In this document: positions 34,901 through 42,043 of the stretch, piece after piece | How positions within the stretch are numbered: the stretch's first letter is position 1 | Layout of the letters: each line of letters starts with the position of its first letter | DNA from: an uncultured Bacteroidales bacterium | GTDB taxonomy: Bacteria; Bacteroidota; Bacteroidia; Bacteroidales; Paludibacteraceae | Length of the DNA stretch: 64,000 nucleotides | NCBI GenBank assembly: GCA_946414805.1 | Contig: CAMKPZ010000003.1 | Span: 186,001-250,000 of the forward strand | Reading direction: 5' to 3' | Program-made: the position numbers and the translations under genes | The notes under the pieces: model-generated | What the model was told of the DNA's origin: nothing | What the model saw: only the letters and a program-made list of their open reading frames with translations | Database searches by the model: none

Positions 34901-37900
34901 AAACAACCTCGCAGTCCCAGAAGTGATCTTGACTCATCTCATTCTTGTTTGTAAAGGCGACATGTTTGGTTGCAGAGGCTGTTCCTCCGGTAATTCCACT
35001 ATAATCCCAATAGTAAATGTCGGTCTCGCCAGGAACAATGTCCATCTTGCCTTTACCGATACATGCGTCTCCCGTAGCTCCGGCACCATTAGATGTATCC
35101 CAATATCCGGAAGATTTGTAGAAATATACATGGATATCATCGCCGCTCCATCCCAAAGTGTTCTTGAAATAGATGATGTTGTTTTGCGTATAAACAGCGG
35201 TCAGTTTGCCATCGTAAATAGCTTTGATGTAGATAGGCGAAACAACACTCGAATCCGCACGCACTCCAGTCTTGGCATTTTCACCGTCTTCGCTTAGCGT
35301 GATTCCATCGCCTGCAAGCCAGTGATGGAAGGTGTAACCGAAGATATCCGGCGCTGCAATAGCGCTTGACCAAACTAACGGACGACCGGTTGTTGTGGTC
35401 GAGGCGGCAATCGTTGTATTTCCGCACTTGTATTGAACGGTTACGTTATGGTCACCTGCTACTTGGAAAGAGGAGGTGACAGAGTCAAGTTTAGTGCCGT
35501 TGCAATCATCACCCGTGCGCAGAACAGCCGCAATGAGGTAAGTTCCGCTGGTAGAAGGAGCATTAAAGGTAACTTTGTTGCTAATGGCTGTAGGGCTGAA
35601 GGTAGGCTGCGGAGAATATAAGTTACCGTTGCTGTATAGCAGTTTCCAGCAGATAGAGTTCGTTCCTGTCGGTGTCGGCGCAACCGTCGGCGTTACACCT
35701 ACCGAACCGCCCGGAGCCACTACCGCTGCATCAAAGGTGAGTGCTGTTATCTCTGCTTTCTTGTAGTACGCAAAGAGGGTTATTCCTTCCGGTTTAACCC
35801 AGTGGCCGCCGCTGATAGTGTCGCCTGCTTCAGTTACCCAAGCACCCGAAGAATTAATGAAACATCTGCCGTTTCCGCCTTCTTCGCTATAGAATCCCAT
35901 GAAAGCATAACCGTCTGCCGCCGTCGGCATGCTGCCGGAAACAGCAGAAAGCGTTGCATCAAATGTCACTGTCTGGTTCGTCACCGTTCCTGCATTTCCG
36001 CCATAACCCGTTACACCGGTCTGCTTATCCAGCATTACGGTGTAGTTGTTCGGCGTCCATTTGGCGTAGAGATGGAAAGTAGCACCATTTTCGGAAGTGA
36101 GGTTAGAAACCTCTTCACCGTTCGCATACTTTACTGCGCCATCTGTAGATAATGCCCAACCTGCGAAAGTATAACCCGTACGAGTATAGGAGTTTGCCGT
36201 CAGGTTTTGAGCTGCATCGTATGTGAAGTCCTGATAAACTGTCGCTTCCGGAGCGCCGTTGCGATGGAATTGTACACGATATGTGTTCGGGGTAAAGGTG
36301 GCAGTTACAGTTCCCGTTCCGCCTGCCGTACCATTACCTTTAGCAGTATTGCTTTGGGTTGCAGCGGCAGAAACCAAATCAGCATTTCCGCTTACGGTCC
36401 ACGTGTTCCAATGGTAACCGGTGTTCGGCGAAGCGTTGATGGCTTGTGTCGTTGCTACGCCTAAATTGTAAGGACTCTCATTGGGATTCGGAGTTGTAAT
36501 CGTTCCGTGTCCGTCGGTCGTGATTGTAACTGCTGTCAAATTCTCATGATAGCAAGCATAGTAGGTCTCTTCCGAACTAACAGTTATAGTGCAGTTAGCG
36601 TTAGTGGTAATAGCTTCGCCTGTACCGCTGTTGTTGTTGAACCAACCGTCAAAAGTGTAACCCGTCTTGGCGGCAGGGGCTGTCAGTTTAACTTTGTGTC
36701 CGCTCTTAACCCATGTGCTGTTGCTGGTAACTGTAGCATTGCTATTATCAAGGTCAACTGCACTGCAACTGCCGGTACTGCCATTGACAGTACCTTTGCT
36801 GAATGTGACTTTGTATGCGGTCGGATAAGTGACACTTAGAGCTTTGGTGGACTGGTTGAAATTGAATGTATAGTCTCCTGCATAATCGGTCTTCAGCGTC
36901 ATGTCGCCGCCGTCTGTACTTACCGTTCTCAAGTTGGATGATGTGCTGCTGTTACGAGTGAATGTACCGCTGTTGTAGCCGTACCAGTCGGAGTTATACA
37001 CAACCTTGAAGGTATAAGTGGTGTTGGCAGCTAACGAGCGGGTAACTGTACGTACGTTGCTAACCGCGGCACTCATATCAAAATTGCCCACGTTTGCAGC
37101 ATTGGCAGGAGTCGCCGCCGAGATACGCACTTGGTTATAGACAGGCGGTGTCGCTGTAAGAACAGGATAAGTTCCGGAAACATCTATTGTAAAACGCCAT
37201 GTTCCCGTTAAACCGGTAATATCAATAGGACAATCATTATTGTTATTGTCCCAAAGTGTGGTAGAAAGACGAACTCCTTTTTCTATTCCATATTCACTTC
37301 CATACCATTTATCACTTTGAGCATTGTATAATTTGAAATCGGTATTAGTACTTAAATCTACATCTACATAACCCGAGGTTGCGCTGGTAAATACAAACGG
37401 GGTAGTTGTTCCCCATGAATTAAATGTTCCTTTGAAATACCAAATCGGAGAGAAAGTAGCTGTCAATGTAGAACTTGTGCCTGCTGTACCACCGCCTGTT
37501 ACAGTAGTGGGATTGGTTGTAGTGGATGACAAAGTGATATAAGAGTTATTCTTTGACCAAACCGTTGAACCCGTATTGACATAATACCCATTCCCGGGAA
37601 CAGCAGTAATAGATCGTGTGGTTGTTTTTCCGGCAGTTGTTTTTGTTGCAGCAGCTCCGCCTATGGTGAAGGTACCTGCACCGGCAGGACTCGCAGCAAG
37701 AGTTACCGTAGTCATGTTTTCTGTAGAAGTAGCGGTTACTGCTGCATTGTTGTCGGATTTGAAGCGAACACTTGCAGTTGATGCACTCTTTGGATTGGTA
37801 ATTGTAATAATGGAGCCGTCATTGGTAGTCCAGCCGTCAAAAGAATAACCTGTTTTTACAGTTGCCGTAATAGGGTAATCTGTACTGGTGTTAATTCCCA

Positions 37901-38753
37901 CAACACCGCCGGTGACGGAAGTGATACCAGCATCTTTATTAACGGTCAGCGCATGAACATCTGCTACGGTAATTGTAACTGTCGGACTAACTGTTTTGGT
38001 AATACCCGTAAAGCCGATAACGTTATAAGTGATTGTTGCCGTTACTGTATAAGTACCTGCTGCCGTAGCAGAGAATACACCCCCCGAAGTAACCGACCCT
38101 GCACTACCGGGGTTTGCTGTAACGGAATAGGCAGTGGATTTAATAGTGTTGTAAGCTGTGTTAGAGGTCAAGGACGGTGTCAAAGTAACCTCTGCCCCGA
38201 CTGCCGTACTGGTGGTGCTTGCACTCAAACTACCAGTGGAGGTATATTGTTTTGCACTCCACGAACCAGAACATCCCGGGTCTCCCCAGACAGCACTAGA
38301 ACTCGTTATTGTGTACAAATTTTTATCGGTAGATATAGTTAGGTCACCTGTTTTTGCTCCCCAATCTTTGATATCTCCACTACCATTGACTCTGACAAAA
38401 ATAACGTTATTATTATCGTCTGGAATGTCAATGTACCATACATCCGTTTCACCTGCTAATGCAGTCATTCGTGTGCCAGGCCATGAAGTGGCATTTGTTC
38501 CTCCCCAGTAATGTGCTGCAACTGCTGCACCGTCATTTTTCCACCAACTTTGAGCGCATTTACAATATATTCGTTTATTCGCACCCCACGCCTGACCCAC
38601 TCCGAGGGTGAGGAAGAAAAGAAGGAGTGTGAGCACGGCTTGCCCTCGGCTTGACCACGGCTTGACCACGGTCCGATTCTGTCTCGATTGTGTCTCGCCG
38701 GTCTGATTTGGACTACTATCATACAGTCCATTAAGATTAAGTAAATTTTTCAT
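31935..38753 (-). CDS. Giant T9SS-type surface protein with InlB-like repeats
   Basis: 2272 residues. A 38-residue hydrophilic N-terminal extension (MKNLLNLNGLYDSSPNQTGE at its start) precedes the signal segment VLTLLLFFLTLGVGQAWG. A starch-binding-module-26-like segment follows (about 60-130; RIYCKCAQSWWKND, ETDVWYIDIP), with a second of this kind near 1190 (IYFKNTLGWSGDDIHVYFY). InlB/Listeria-Bacteroides repeats occur near 265-310, 690-740 and 820-880 (TGYTFAGWALS). The C-terminal 700 residues match the protein at 42044 closely. The end combines a T9SS-type beta-domain (LEPGTYDSRFLLEI) with a tail (IDGILYIVKDGKMFDARGTL). Glycan binding is likely from the modules but not proved. It is transcribed alone and ends at the UUCG terminator. 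Confidence 0.9.
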   Translation of the reverse strand: MKNLLNLNGLYDSSPNQTGETQSRQNRTVVKPWSSRGQAVLTLLLFFLTLGVGQAWGANKRIYCKCAQSWWKNDGAAVAAHYWGGTNATSWPGTRMTALAGETDVWYIDIPDDNNNVIFVRVNGSGDIKDWGAKTGDLTISTDKNLYTITSSSAVWGDPGCSGSWSAKQYTSTGSLSASTTSTAVGAEVTLTPSLTSNTAYNTIKSTAYSVTANPGSAGSVTSGGVFSATAAGTYTVTATITYNVIGFTGITKTVSPTVTITVADVHALTVNKDAGITSVTGGVVGINTSTDYPITATVKTGYSFDGWTTNDGSIITITNPKSASTASVRFKSDNNAAVTATSTENMTTVTLAASPAGAGTFTIGGAAATKTTAGKTTTRSITAVPGNGYYVNTGSTVWSKNNSYITLSSTTTNPTTVTGGGTAGTSSTLTATFSPIWYFKGTFNSWGTTTPFVFTSATSGYVDVDLSTNTDFKLYNAQSDKWYGSEYGIEKGVRLSTTLWDNNNNDCPIDITGLTGTWRFTIDVSGTYPVLTATPPVYNQVRISAATPANAANVGNFDMSAAVSNVRTVTRSLAANTTYTFKVVYNSDWYGYNSGTFTRNSSTSSNLRTVSTDGGDMTLKTDYAGDYTFNFNQSTKALSVTYPTAYKVTFSKGTVNGSTGSCSAVDLDNSNATVTSNSTWVKSGHKVKLTAPAAKTGYTFDGWFNNNSGTGEAITTNANCTITVSSEETYYACYHENLTAVTITTDGHGTITTPNPNESPYNLGVATTQAINASPNTGYHWNTWTVSGNADLVSAAATQSNTAKGNGTAGGTGTVTATFTPNTYRVQFHRNGAPEATVYQDFTYDAAQNLTANSYTRTGYTFAGWALSTDGAVKYANGEEVSNLTSENGATFHLYAKWTPNNYTVMLDKQTGVTGYGGNAGTVTNQTVTFDATLSAVSGSMPTAADGYAFMGFYSEEGGNGRCFINSSGAWVTEAGDTISGGHWVKPEGITLFAYYKKAEITALTFDAAVVAPGGSVGVTPTVAPTPTGTNSICWKLLYSNGNLYSPQPTFSPTAISNKVTFNAPSTSGTYLIAAVLRTGDDCNGTKLDSVTSSFQVAGDHNVTVQYKCGNTTIAASTTTTGRPLVWSSAIAAPDIFGYTFHHWLAGDGITLSEDGENAKTGVRADSSVVSPIYIKAIYDGKLTAVYTQNNIIYFKNTLGWSGDDIHVYFYKSSGYWDTSNGAGATGDACIGKGKMDIVPGETDIYYWDYSGITGGTASATKHVAFTNKNEMSQDHFWDCEVVYPTKGNNEGFSTGTPMFVPISQTPVGYNNYSGKQADYYNKGYWTKYAGGTGYSIDIFFSKGGSHDKSINFEEGETAGMPFTATAYLSGGTILGFKIHRSSGLYYYSSTDVTMSNASTAKSLTYDNTSSNKQTGITTNVTGEYTFTLTCGSDGKLNVTVKYPAAAGDYRLVYSDGVQTKPLVSDVVPQVNGGKDTVSFFVRPGSTPLLKIQQASESAGVLSWGDYSDISSSVSGLAATGVYNICLTMNESGAISVENVEAYTGNFYIRTDAANNKWDNYRAADHLMTYSEYSETYSDYTHYFMAYVANGKNVKFVVANDYSPCISDTLVQSTFRDGDSYHVDGSGNIKADANVRFMWNRSNNAVYRAYLAKAQSNGSKFLVLRANSSTDLMDENGNALTGVSEGTPGNNHGGGLNCMQFTDNQNWIYEANVKVRPGAYVKLYAHFHDKDFYYRGKDNNTFDAPNAIQLITGEGDAVKVRVVYDFKTDRLLAAWMPEGEINNTKAINADVMFVREGQGDILQLTFTESGEITNIKTAYGVMRFNKWTLNNKSKEGGHAVLSDPKSVYERSLFWISFPFKVKLSEVFGFGTYGVDWAIQKYNGARRAAEGFWAESRGFWEWMDRNTEYLDPDQGYLLAIDLDRLGSDASVWNNNVENVELYFPSYGTMPSITSANVEHTLPSHECKIDWSKDKNGDPTDLLDTGNASTSYNRTVFDSHWNVMSVPTYVNTSNIAFANTDWITAGKGKHGPNFLYTWNPDDNTLTPTAGAGYHYHAMHAYMVQYHGDVTWSASSGSPYSSIVARRTYADQPEKLNLCLEIRQNEKMIDRTYVVLSNDEEVSENFQFGEDMTKEFNARKANICTYVEGMTVAGNTMPMSEQTTIVPVGAYIKSAGDYTFAIPEGTNGVGVTLIDNETGVRTSLSALDYTVYLEPGTYDSRFLLEISPVQNTPADLGNVQGDNEGTKVRKVMIDGILYIVKDGKMFDARGTLVR
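38643..38708. repeat. 11-bp tandem array in signal-peptide extension
   Basis: Units of 11 bp (CCTCGGCTTGA, CCACGGCTTGA, CCACGGTCCGA, TTCTGTCTCGA, TTGTGTCTCGC) encode the charged stretch just before the hydrophobic core of the signal peptide. Confidence 0.8.
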
Positions 38754-38889
38754 GATGTATTATGTGTTTTTTTAGTTAGTTATGTTTTCTATTTCAAACA
38801 CGTGTACGCGGATTTATTTATTAAGGTGTTGTGAGTATAAGTCAAGCCAATGACTTATACCCTATGTTTACTCTTTGCATATAGGACAT

Positions 38890-39108
38890 TTATAGTCCGT
38901 TCCATCCGGGACATCTGGATGATAAATGTTGTCTAATTTCTTTTTTTAATCCTGAATCGCTTCTCCCTATATACTTAGGAACAAACTCCTCGTCTTTTAT
39001 AACGCCAAATTGGTAATTACCATAGACAATTTCATCTGAAACGGCTTTTATCTCAGACGCATTTAAAGGTGTTACTTTTCCATAACGCGGTACAAAATCA
39101 AATGCCAT
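38890..39108 (-). CDS. Small protein with GIY-YIG-like segment, possibly truncated
   Basis: 72 residues. YQFGVIKDEEFVPKYIGRSD followed by LKKEIRQHL has the spacing of a GIY-YIG nuclease fold (first strand, then YIGRS, then an Arg/His helix), but the protein stops soon after (SSRCPGWNGL), where family members usually continue. It may be a shortened or decayed gene. It lies 136 nt upstream of the giant gene at 31935 and on the same strand. No promoter was recognised. The family call is weak. Confidence 0.5.
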   Translation of the reverse strand: MAFDFVPRYGKVTPLNASEIKAVSDEIVYGNYQFGVIKDEEFVPKYIGRSDSGLKKEIRQHLSSRCPGWNGL

Positions 39109-39207
39109 AAATTTCTACCCTAATTCGTTTCGGGCACAACTTTTTGTGAGTTTTAATATTATCATCAAATTCGTCTCTCATAATGCTCATTATCTATCTC
39201 TATTTTG

Positions 39208-39471
39208 TTAATAATTTCTATTAAAACGCATATCTACAATCTTAGAGAACATGCCTTGGAAATTATGGAATTGGAATAGCAGGTCTTCTAATTTTTCTGC
39301 ACGCTGTATTCCTCCGCAGTAGAAGGTTGCTTGGCTTGCATCCTTCACTTCCGGATTAATCTCAAAAGAGTAGTAGGTTTTTACATCCTCACCCTCATTC
39401 TTGTAAATACGGAAATCCACCAGCTGTCCTGCTAGTGTAACCTTTCCTTCAAAAATGATCGTTTTTTTCAT
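39208..39471 (-). CDS. Hypothetical small protein
   Basis: 87 residues from the ATG at 39471 (MKKTIIFEGKVTLAGQLVDF). The longer frame to 39558 has no good start context. The sequence is mixed alpha/beta with YYSFEINPEVKDASQATFYC and GIQRAEKLEDLLFQFHNFQG. There is no signal peptide, membrane segment or family I recognise. Its first codons and leader (39457-39505) recur almost unchanged at 48187-48237, where the rest of the gene is missing. Downstream lies the GIY-YIG-like gene and upstream the ATPase gene, all on the minus strand. Confidence 0.6.
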   Translation of the reverse strand: MKKTIIFEGKVTLAGQLVDFRIYKNEGEDVKTYYSFEINPEVKDASQATFYCGGIQRAEKLEDLLFQFHNFQGMFSKIVDMRFNRNY

Positions 39472-39591
39472 GGTTGTGTGTTTTATGTTATTATTCGTTT
39501 TTGCTTCTTTACAACAAATAGTGTCATAAAAAAACAAATTCTCAATCTTTGTGATCAAGAATTTGTAGAGTAATCAAAATGGGAATACCTA

Positions 39592-41010
39592 TTATCGCAT
39601 CAAATCCGCTAAAGTGATTACGTTCTGTACGATGCTGCTATGAGTGTTACGTTTCAGTCCGTAACTGGTGACCAACGTTAGGCGAATGGACTTGCGGGAT
39701 TCTGCATGGTTTTGAAACTGAAGAATGCGATTTTCAATCTTATTTCTCTCTGCATCATCCATCTCATATTCCGAACGGCTGAACTTCATCTCGCATATAT
39801 TCACACACCTGTCCGCACGGTCAATAACCAAATCGATTTGAGCACCCGGCGTAACATCCGCAGGAGTTCGCCATGAATAGACATCTGCCTGTATGCCTGA
39901 TATTCCAAGTGCTTGCTTGATCTGCGGCACATGGTTTAGACACAACATCTCGAAAGCCAAACCTGACCATGCATTGAACAGCGGACTATTCTGCGAATGA
40001 CTCCAGAATTGTTCATCGCCATGTTTGTTTTGATCAACAACATTACACCAAAAGTGGCTCAGCGGATCAACCAACTGATAAAGCGTGTTACGCTGACGTT
40101 TGGAGTAGTCCTCATAATGGCGAATGAAACTGCATTTTTCCAATTCCTCCAAACGTTTAGAGAACAATGCATTGTTATCCAACTTAGTTTCTTCCAGTAT
40201 TTCTGCACGAGTCAGACCTTTTCGCTTATCAGAGATGGCATCTAAGATAGCCACATAATCTTCAGAGTGACGGAAGAGCGAACGAAAGAGGTTTTCCTTC
40301 TCATTACGCAACTCTCCTTTGAGACTAAAAATCAGTCTATCAACGTTTTGAGCGACACTCTGTTCTCTATCCATGAGCGACATATAATACGGCACTCCTC
40401 CGAAAATCATGTAGAACTCAGCCAACTCTCTGTCCGAATAACCAAAATGGTACGCATCAAAATACTGCTTACAGAGCCCTAACGAGAAAGGCTCCAAGAA
40501 CATCTCATGCGTTACGCGATTATGTAATCCGCCATGATTATTGATGATATTATCCAACATCCACGAGGTTGCACTTCCGCAGACAAACAGTTTGATGTCC
40601 GAACATCCCGATGCCCATGCGTTCCAGAAATGCTCAAAAGCGGGCATGAAATTCGACTTTGGAGTATCTAACCAAGGTAGCTCGTCAATGAAAATCACCT
40701 TCTGCCCTTGATTGCAATTCTCCACATAATCGCGGAGTTGCTCAAACGCTTCTAACCAATTAGCGCTTGATTTAGCTTCCGGATAATACCGACGCAGCGT
40801 AATGTTAAAATTCAGCAGTTGTTCCGAATTCTTCACATTCGCCATTCCGGTAAAACTGAAACACAACGAGTCACCCAGCGTCTGTCTCAAAAGAAAAGTT
40901 TTTCCAACACGCCTACGGCCATATACCGCCACAAACTCTGAACGATTACTGTTCAAATACTTTCTGATTAAACGGCACTCTTCATTGCGCCCAAACATCG
41001 GTTCTGTCAT
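39592..41010 (-). CDS. AAA+ ATPase with C-terminal PD-(D/E)XK-like domain
   Basis: 472 residues. The Walker A motif GRRRVGKT (about 30-37) and Walker B VIFIDELPW, followed by FVCGSATSWM and GGLHNRVT, place it in the archaeal/DUF234-type STAND-like ATPase group that is abundant in Bacteroidetes. A winged-helix-like stretch (about 260-330; KGLTRAEILEETKLDNNALF) precedes a C-terminal domain with GAQIDLVIDRADRCVNICEM then KFS, which matches the D...ExK core of a PD-(D/E)XK nuclease. The function of these proteins is unknown; defence or mobile-element roles have been suggested. It has its own promoter at 41057 and lies in the accessory block between the two giant genes. Confidence 0.88.
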   Translation of the reverse strand: MTEPMFGRNEECRLIRKYLNSNRSEFVAVYGRRRVGKTFLLRQTLGDSLCFSFTGMANVKNSEQLLNFNITLRRYYPEAKSSANWLEAFEQLRDYVENCNQGQKVIFIDELPWLDTPKSNFMPAFEHFWNAWASGCSDIKLFVCGSATSWMLDNIINNHGGLHNRVTHEMFLEPFSLGLCKQYFDAYHFGYSDRELAEFYMIFGGVPYYMSLMDREQSVAQNVDRLIFSLKGELRNEKENLFRSLFRHSEDYVAILDAISDKRKGLTRAEILEETKLDNNALFSKRLEELEKCSFIRHYEDYSKRQRNTLYQLVDPLSHFWCNVVDQNKHGDEQFWSHSQNSPLFNAWSGLAFEMLCLNHVPQIKQALGISGIQADVYSWRTPADVTPGAQIDLVIDRADRCVNICEMKFSRSEYEMDDAERNKIENRILQFQNHAESRKSIRLTLVTSYGLKRNTHSSIVQNVITLADLMR

Positions 41011-41056
41011 ATTTCACTCTTATTATCAAAGTTCAAACCCTTATTAAAAATCGCTG

Positions 41057-41088
41057 CAAAGATACAATAAATATTCGGTTTGAGCAAA
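41057..41088 (-). promoter_or_regulatory. Promoter of the ATPase gene
   Basis: Minus strand: TTTG at 41088-41085, 20 nt, TATCTTTG at 41064-41057. Confidence 0.75.
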
Positions 41089-41183
41089 TAATTTGAAGAT
41101 AAATTGCTGAAATTGGTAAATTTTTATTGTTTTCAGCAATCCATTGTGCATTTTTGCTCACGGCGAACCTATTACTCTACAAA

Positions 41184-41220
41184 TATCTCAATATGTCAAA
41201 GATCATTATTGGCAATCCGA
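41184..41220. repeat. Conserved TATGTCAAAGATC box, copy 1
   Basis: The stretch matches 49015-49052 at most positions and 48001-48030 in part. On the minus strand the core is CTTTGACATATTG. It lies downstream of the small anchored-protein gene and is followed by a small hairpin (CAATCC/GGATTG). Confidence 0.7.
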
Positions 41221-41262
41221 AACGGATTGGAGCACCGAATGTCTTCGGTTCAGGCAGGAGCG

Positions 41263-41619
41263 TTATGCTTTTTTTCTCCTCTTCAGAGCAATGCCCCCTG
41301 CAAACAGCGCAGCGAAGAGAACCATGATCCATGGTTCGCCGACAGGCGAAGGACCTTGACCTGATTCAGGTCCGCCAGGAAGATCTCTTCGAATAGTTCC
41401 CGGATGACTCGGAGCACGGTTAGGCTCCTGCTGAGCCTGCTCAGAAGGAGTAGCGGTGGTAAACGGCTCATAGACGGTGCCGCTATAGGCACTGCCGGAG
41501 GTCATGGTTTCGCTATTCACAGAGGAAACTGTTTGATCCTGGCGTGAAGAAAAAGTCTGCGCGTGCGCGCTCACTACAGCAAAACTGAAAATAAATACAA
41601 ACAATGTTTTAGTAGCCAT
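41263..41619 (-). CDS. Small secreted protein with C-terminal membrane anchor, copy 1
   Basis: 118 residues from the ATG at 41619. The longer frame upstream is leader sequence. It has the signal peptide MATKTLFVFIFSFAVVSAHA and a Ser/Thr/Pro-rich middle (SAYSGTVYEPFTTATPSEQ, NRAPSHPGTIRRD). The end is PSPVGEPWIMVLFAALFAGG then IALKRRKKA: a short motif, one hydrophobic helix, and a basic cluster at the very C-terminus. This tripartite layout resembles PEP-CTERM, GlyGly-CTERM or LPXTG sorting signals, but the motif is not one I can name. The paralogue is at 49085. Function unknown; the leader contains a structured element. Confidence 0.82.
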   Translation of the reverse strand: MATKTLFVFIFSFAVVSAHAQTFSSRQDQTVSSVNSETMTSGSAYSGTVYEPFTTATPSEQAQQEPNRAPSHPGTIRRDLPGGPESGQGPSPVGEPWIMVLFAALFAGGIALKRRKKA

Positions 41620-41799
41620 GGTACAATCCTTAATAAATTTCACACTCCAAATGCAACCGATAGTCTTGCAGGTATGACCTGACATACTTGTCGGCTGCTG
41701 TTTGGAAAGGTTACTACTAAAACGTTGCGAAGGTTTTGGGAACTCCAAACGGCGCATTTACCCGCGGGCGTCAAGACACCTATTCAGGTAAATGCGGCG
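41620..41799 (-). promoter_or_regulatory. Structured leader of the anchored protein, copy 1
   Basis: In transcription order: a 9-bp stem (CGCATTTAC/GTAAATGCG), a segment GTTTGGAGTTCCCAAAACC then TTCGCAAC related to the 5' stem of the leader elements at 5031 and 49672, and a small palindrome GTATGTCAGGTCATAC at about 41675-41690. No gene fits here. Confidence 0.6.
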
Positions 41800-41831
41800 C
41801 AAAGGTACACAAAAAATCCCACATGCGCAAA
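41800..41831 (-). promoter_or_regulatory. Promoter of anchored protein, copy 1
   Basis: Minus strand: TTTG at 41831-41828, 20 nt, TACCTTTG at 41807-41800. The leader is about 180 nt. I see nothing else in 41832-41958 apart from a duplicated GGAGAATAACCAAAAGAGCC segment near 41917-41965. Confidence 0.78.
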
Positions 41832-41958
41832 TAAATGTGAGATTTTTTTGTATTTTTTATTGAAAAATGCTTTTTGGGGTGAAAAAGCGCTTGCTTAATG
41901 GCCTGAAAAACGCCGGCGGAGAATAACCAAAAGAGCCCCCCGAAGGAGAATAACCAAA

Positions 41959-41976
41959 AGAGCCCCGAAGGGCTCT
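41959..41976 (-). terminator. Terminator of second giant surface protein
   Basis: Minus strand: AGAGCCC-TTCG-GGGCTCT then TTTTGGTTATTC, nearly identical to the one at 31849. A partial second copy sits just beyond it. Confidence 0.88.
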
Positions 41977-41990
41977 CTTGGATGGGGGAC

Positions 41991-42029
41991 TAGGATGTCT
42001 AGGAGTCCTAGGGAACCTAGGAAACCTAG
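41991..42029. repeat. 9-bp CTAGG tandem array in 3' untranslated region
   Basis: TAG(G) occurs at 41991, 42000, 42009, 42018 and 42027. It has the same position and period as the array after the paralogue, with some unit differences. Confidence 0.9.
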
Positions 42030-42043
42030 TTTTTACTCCAGCG

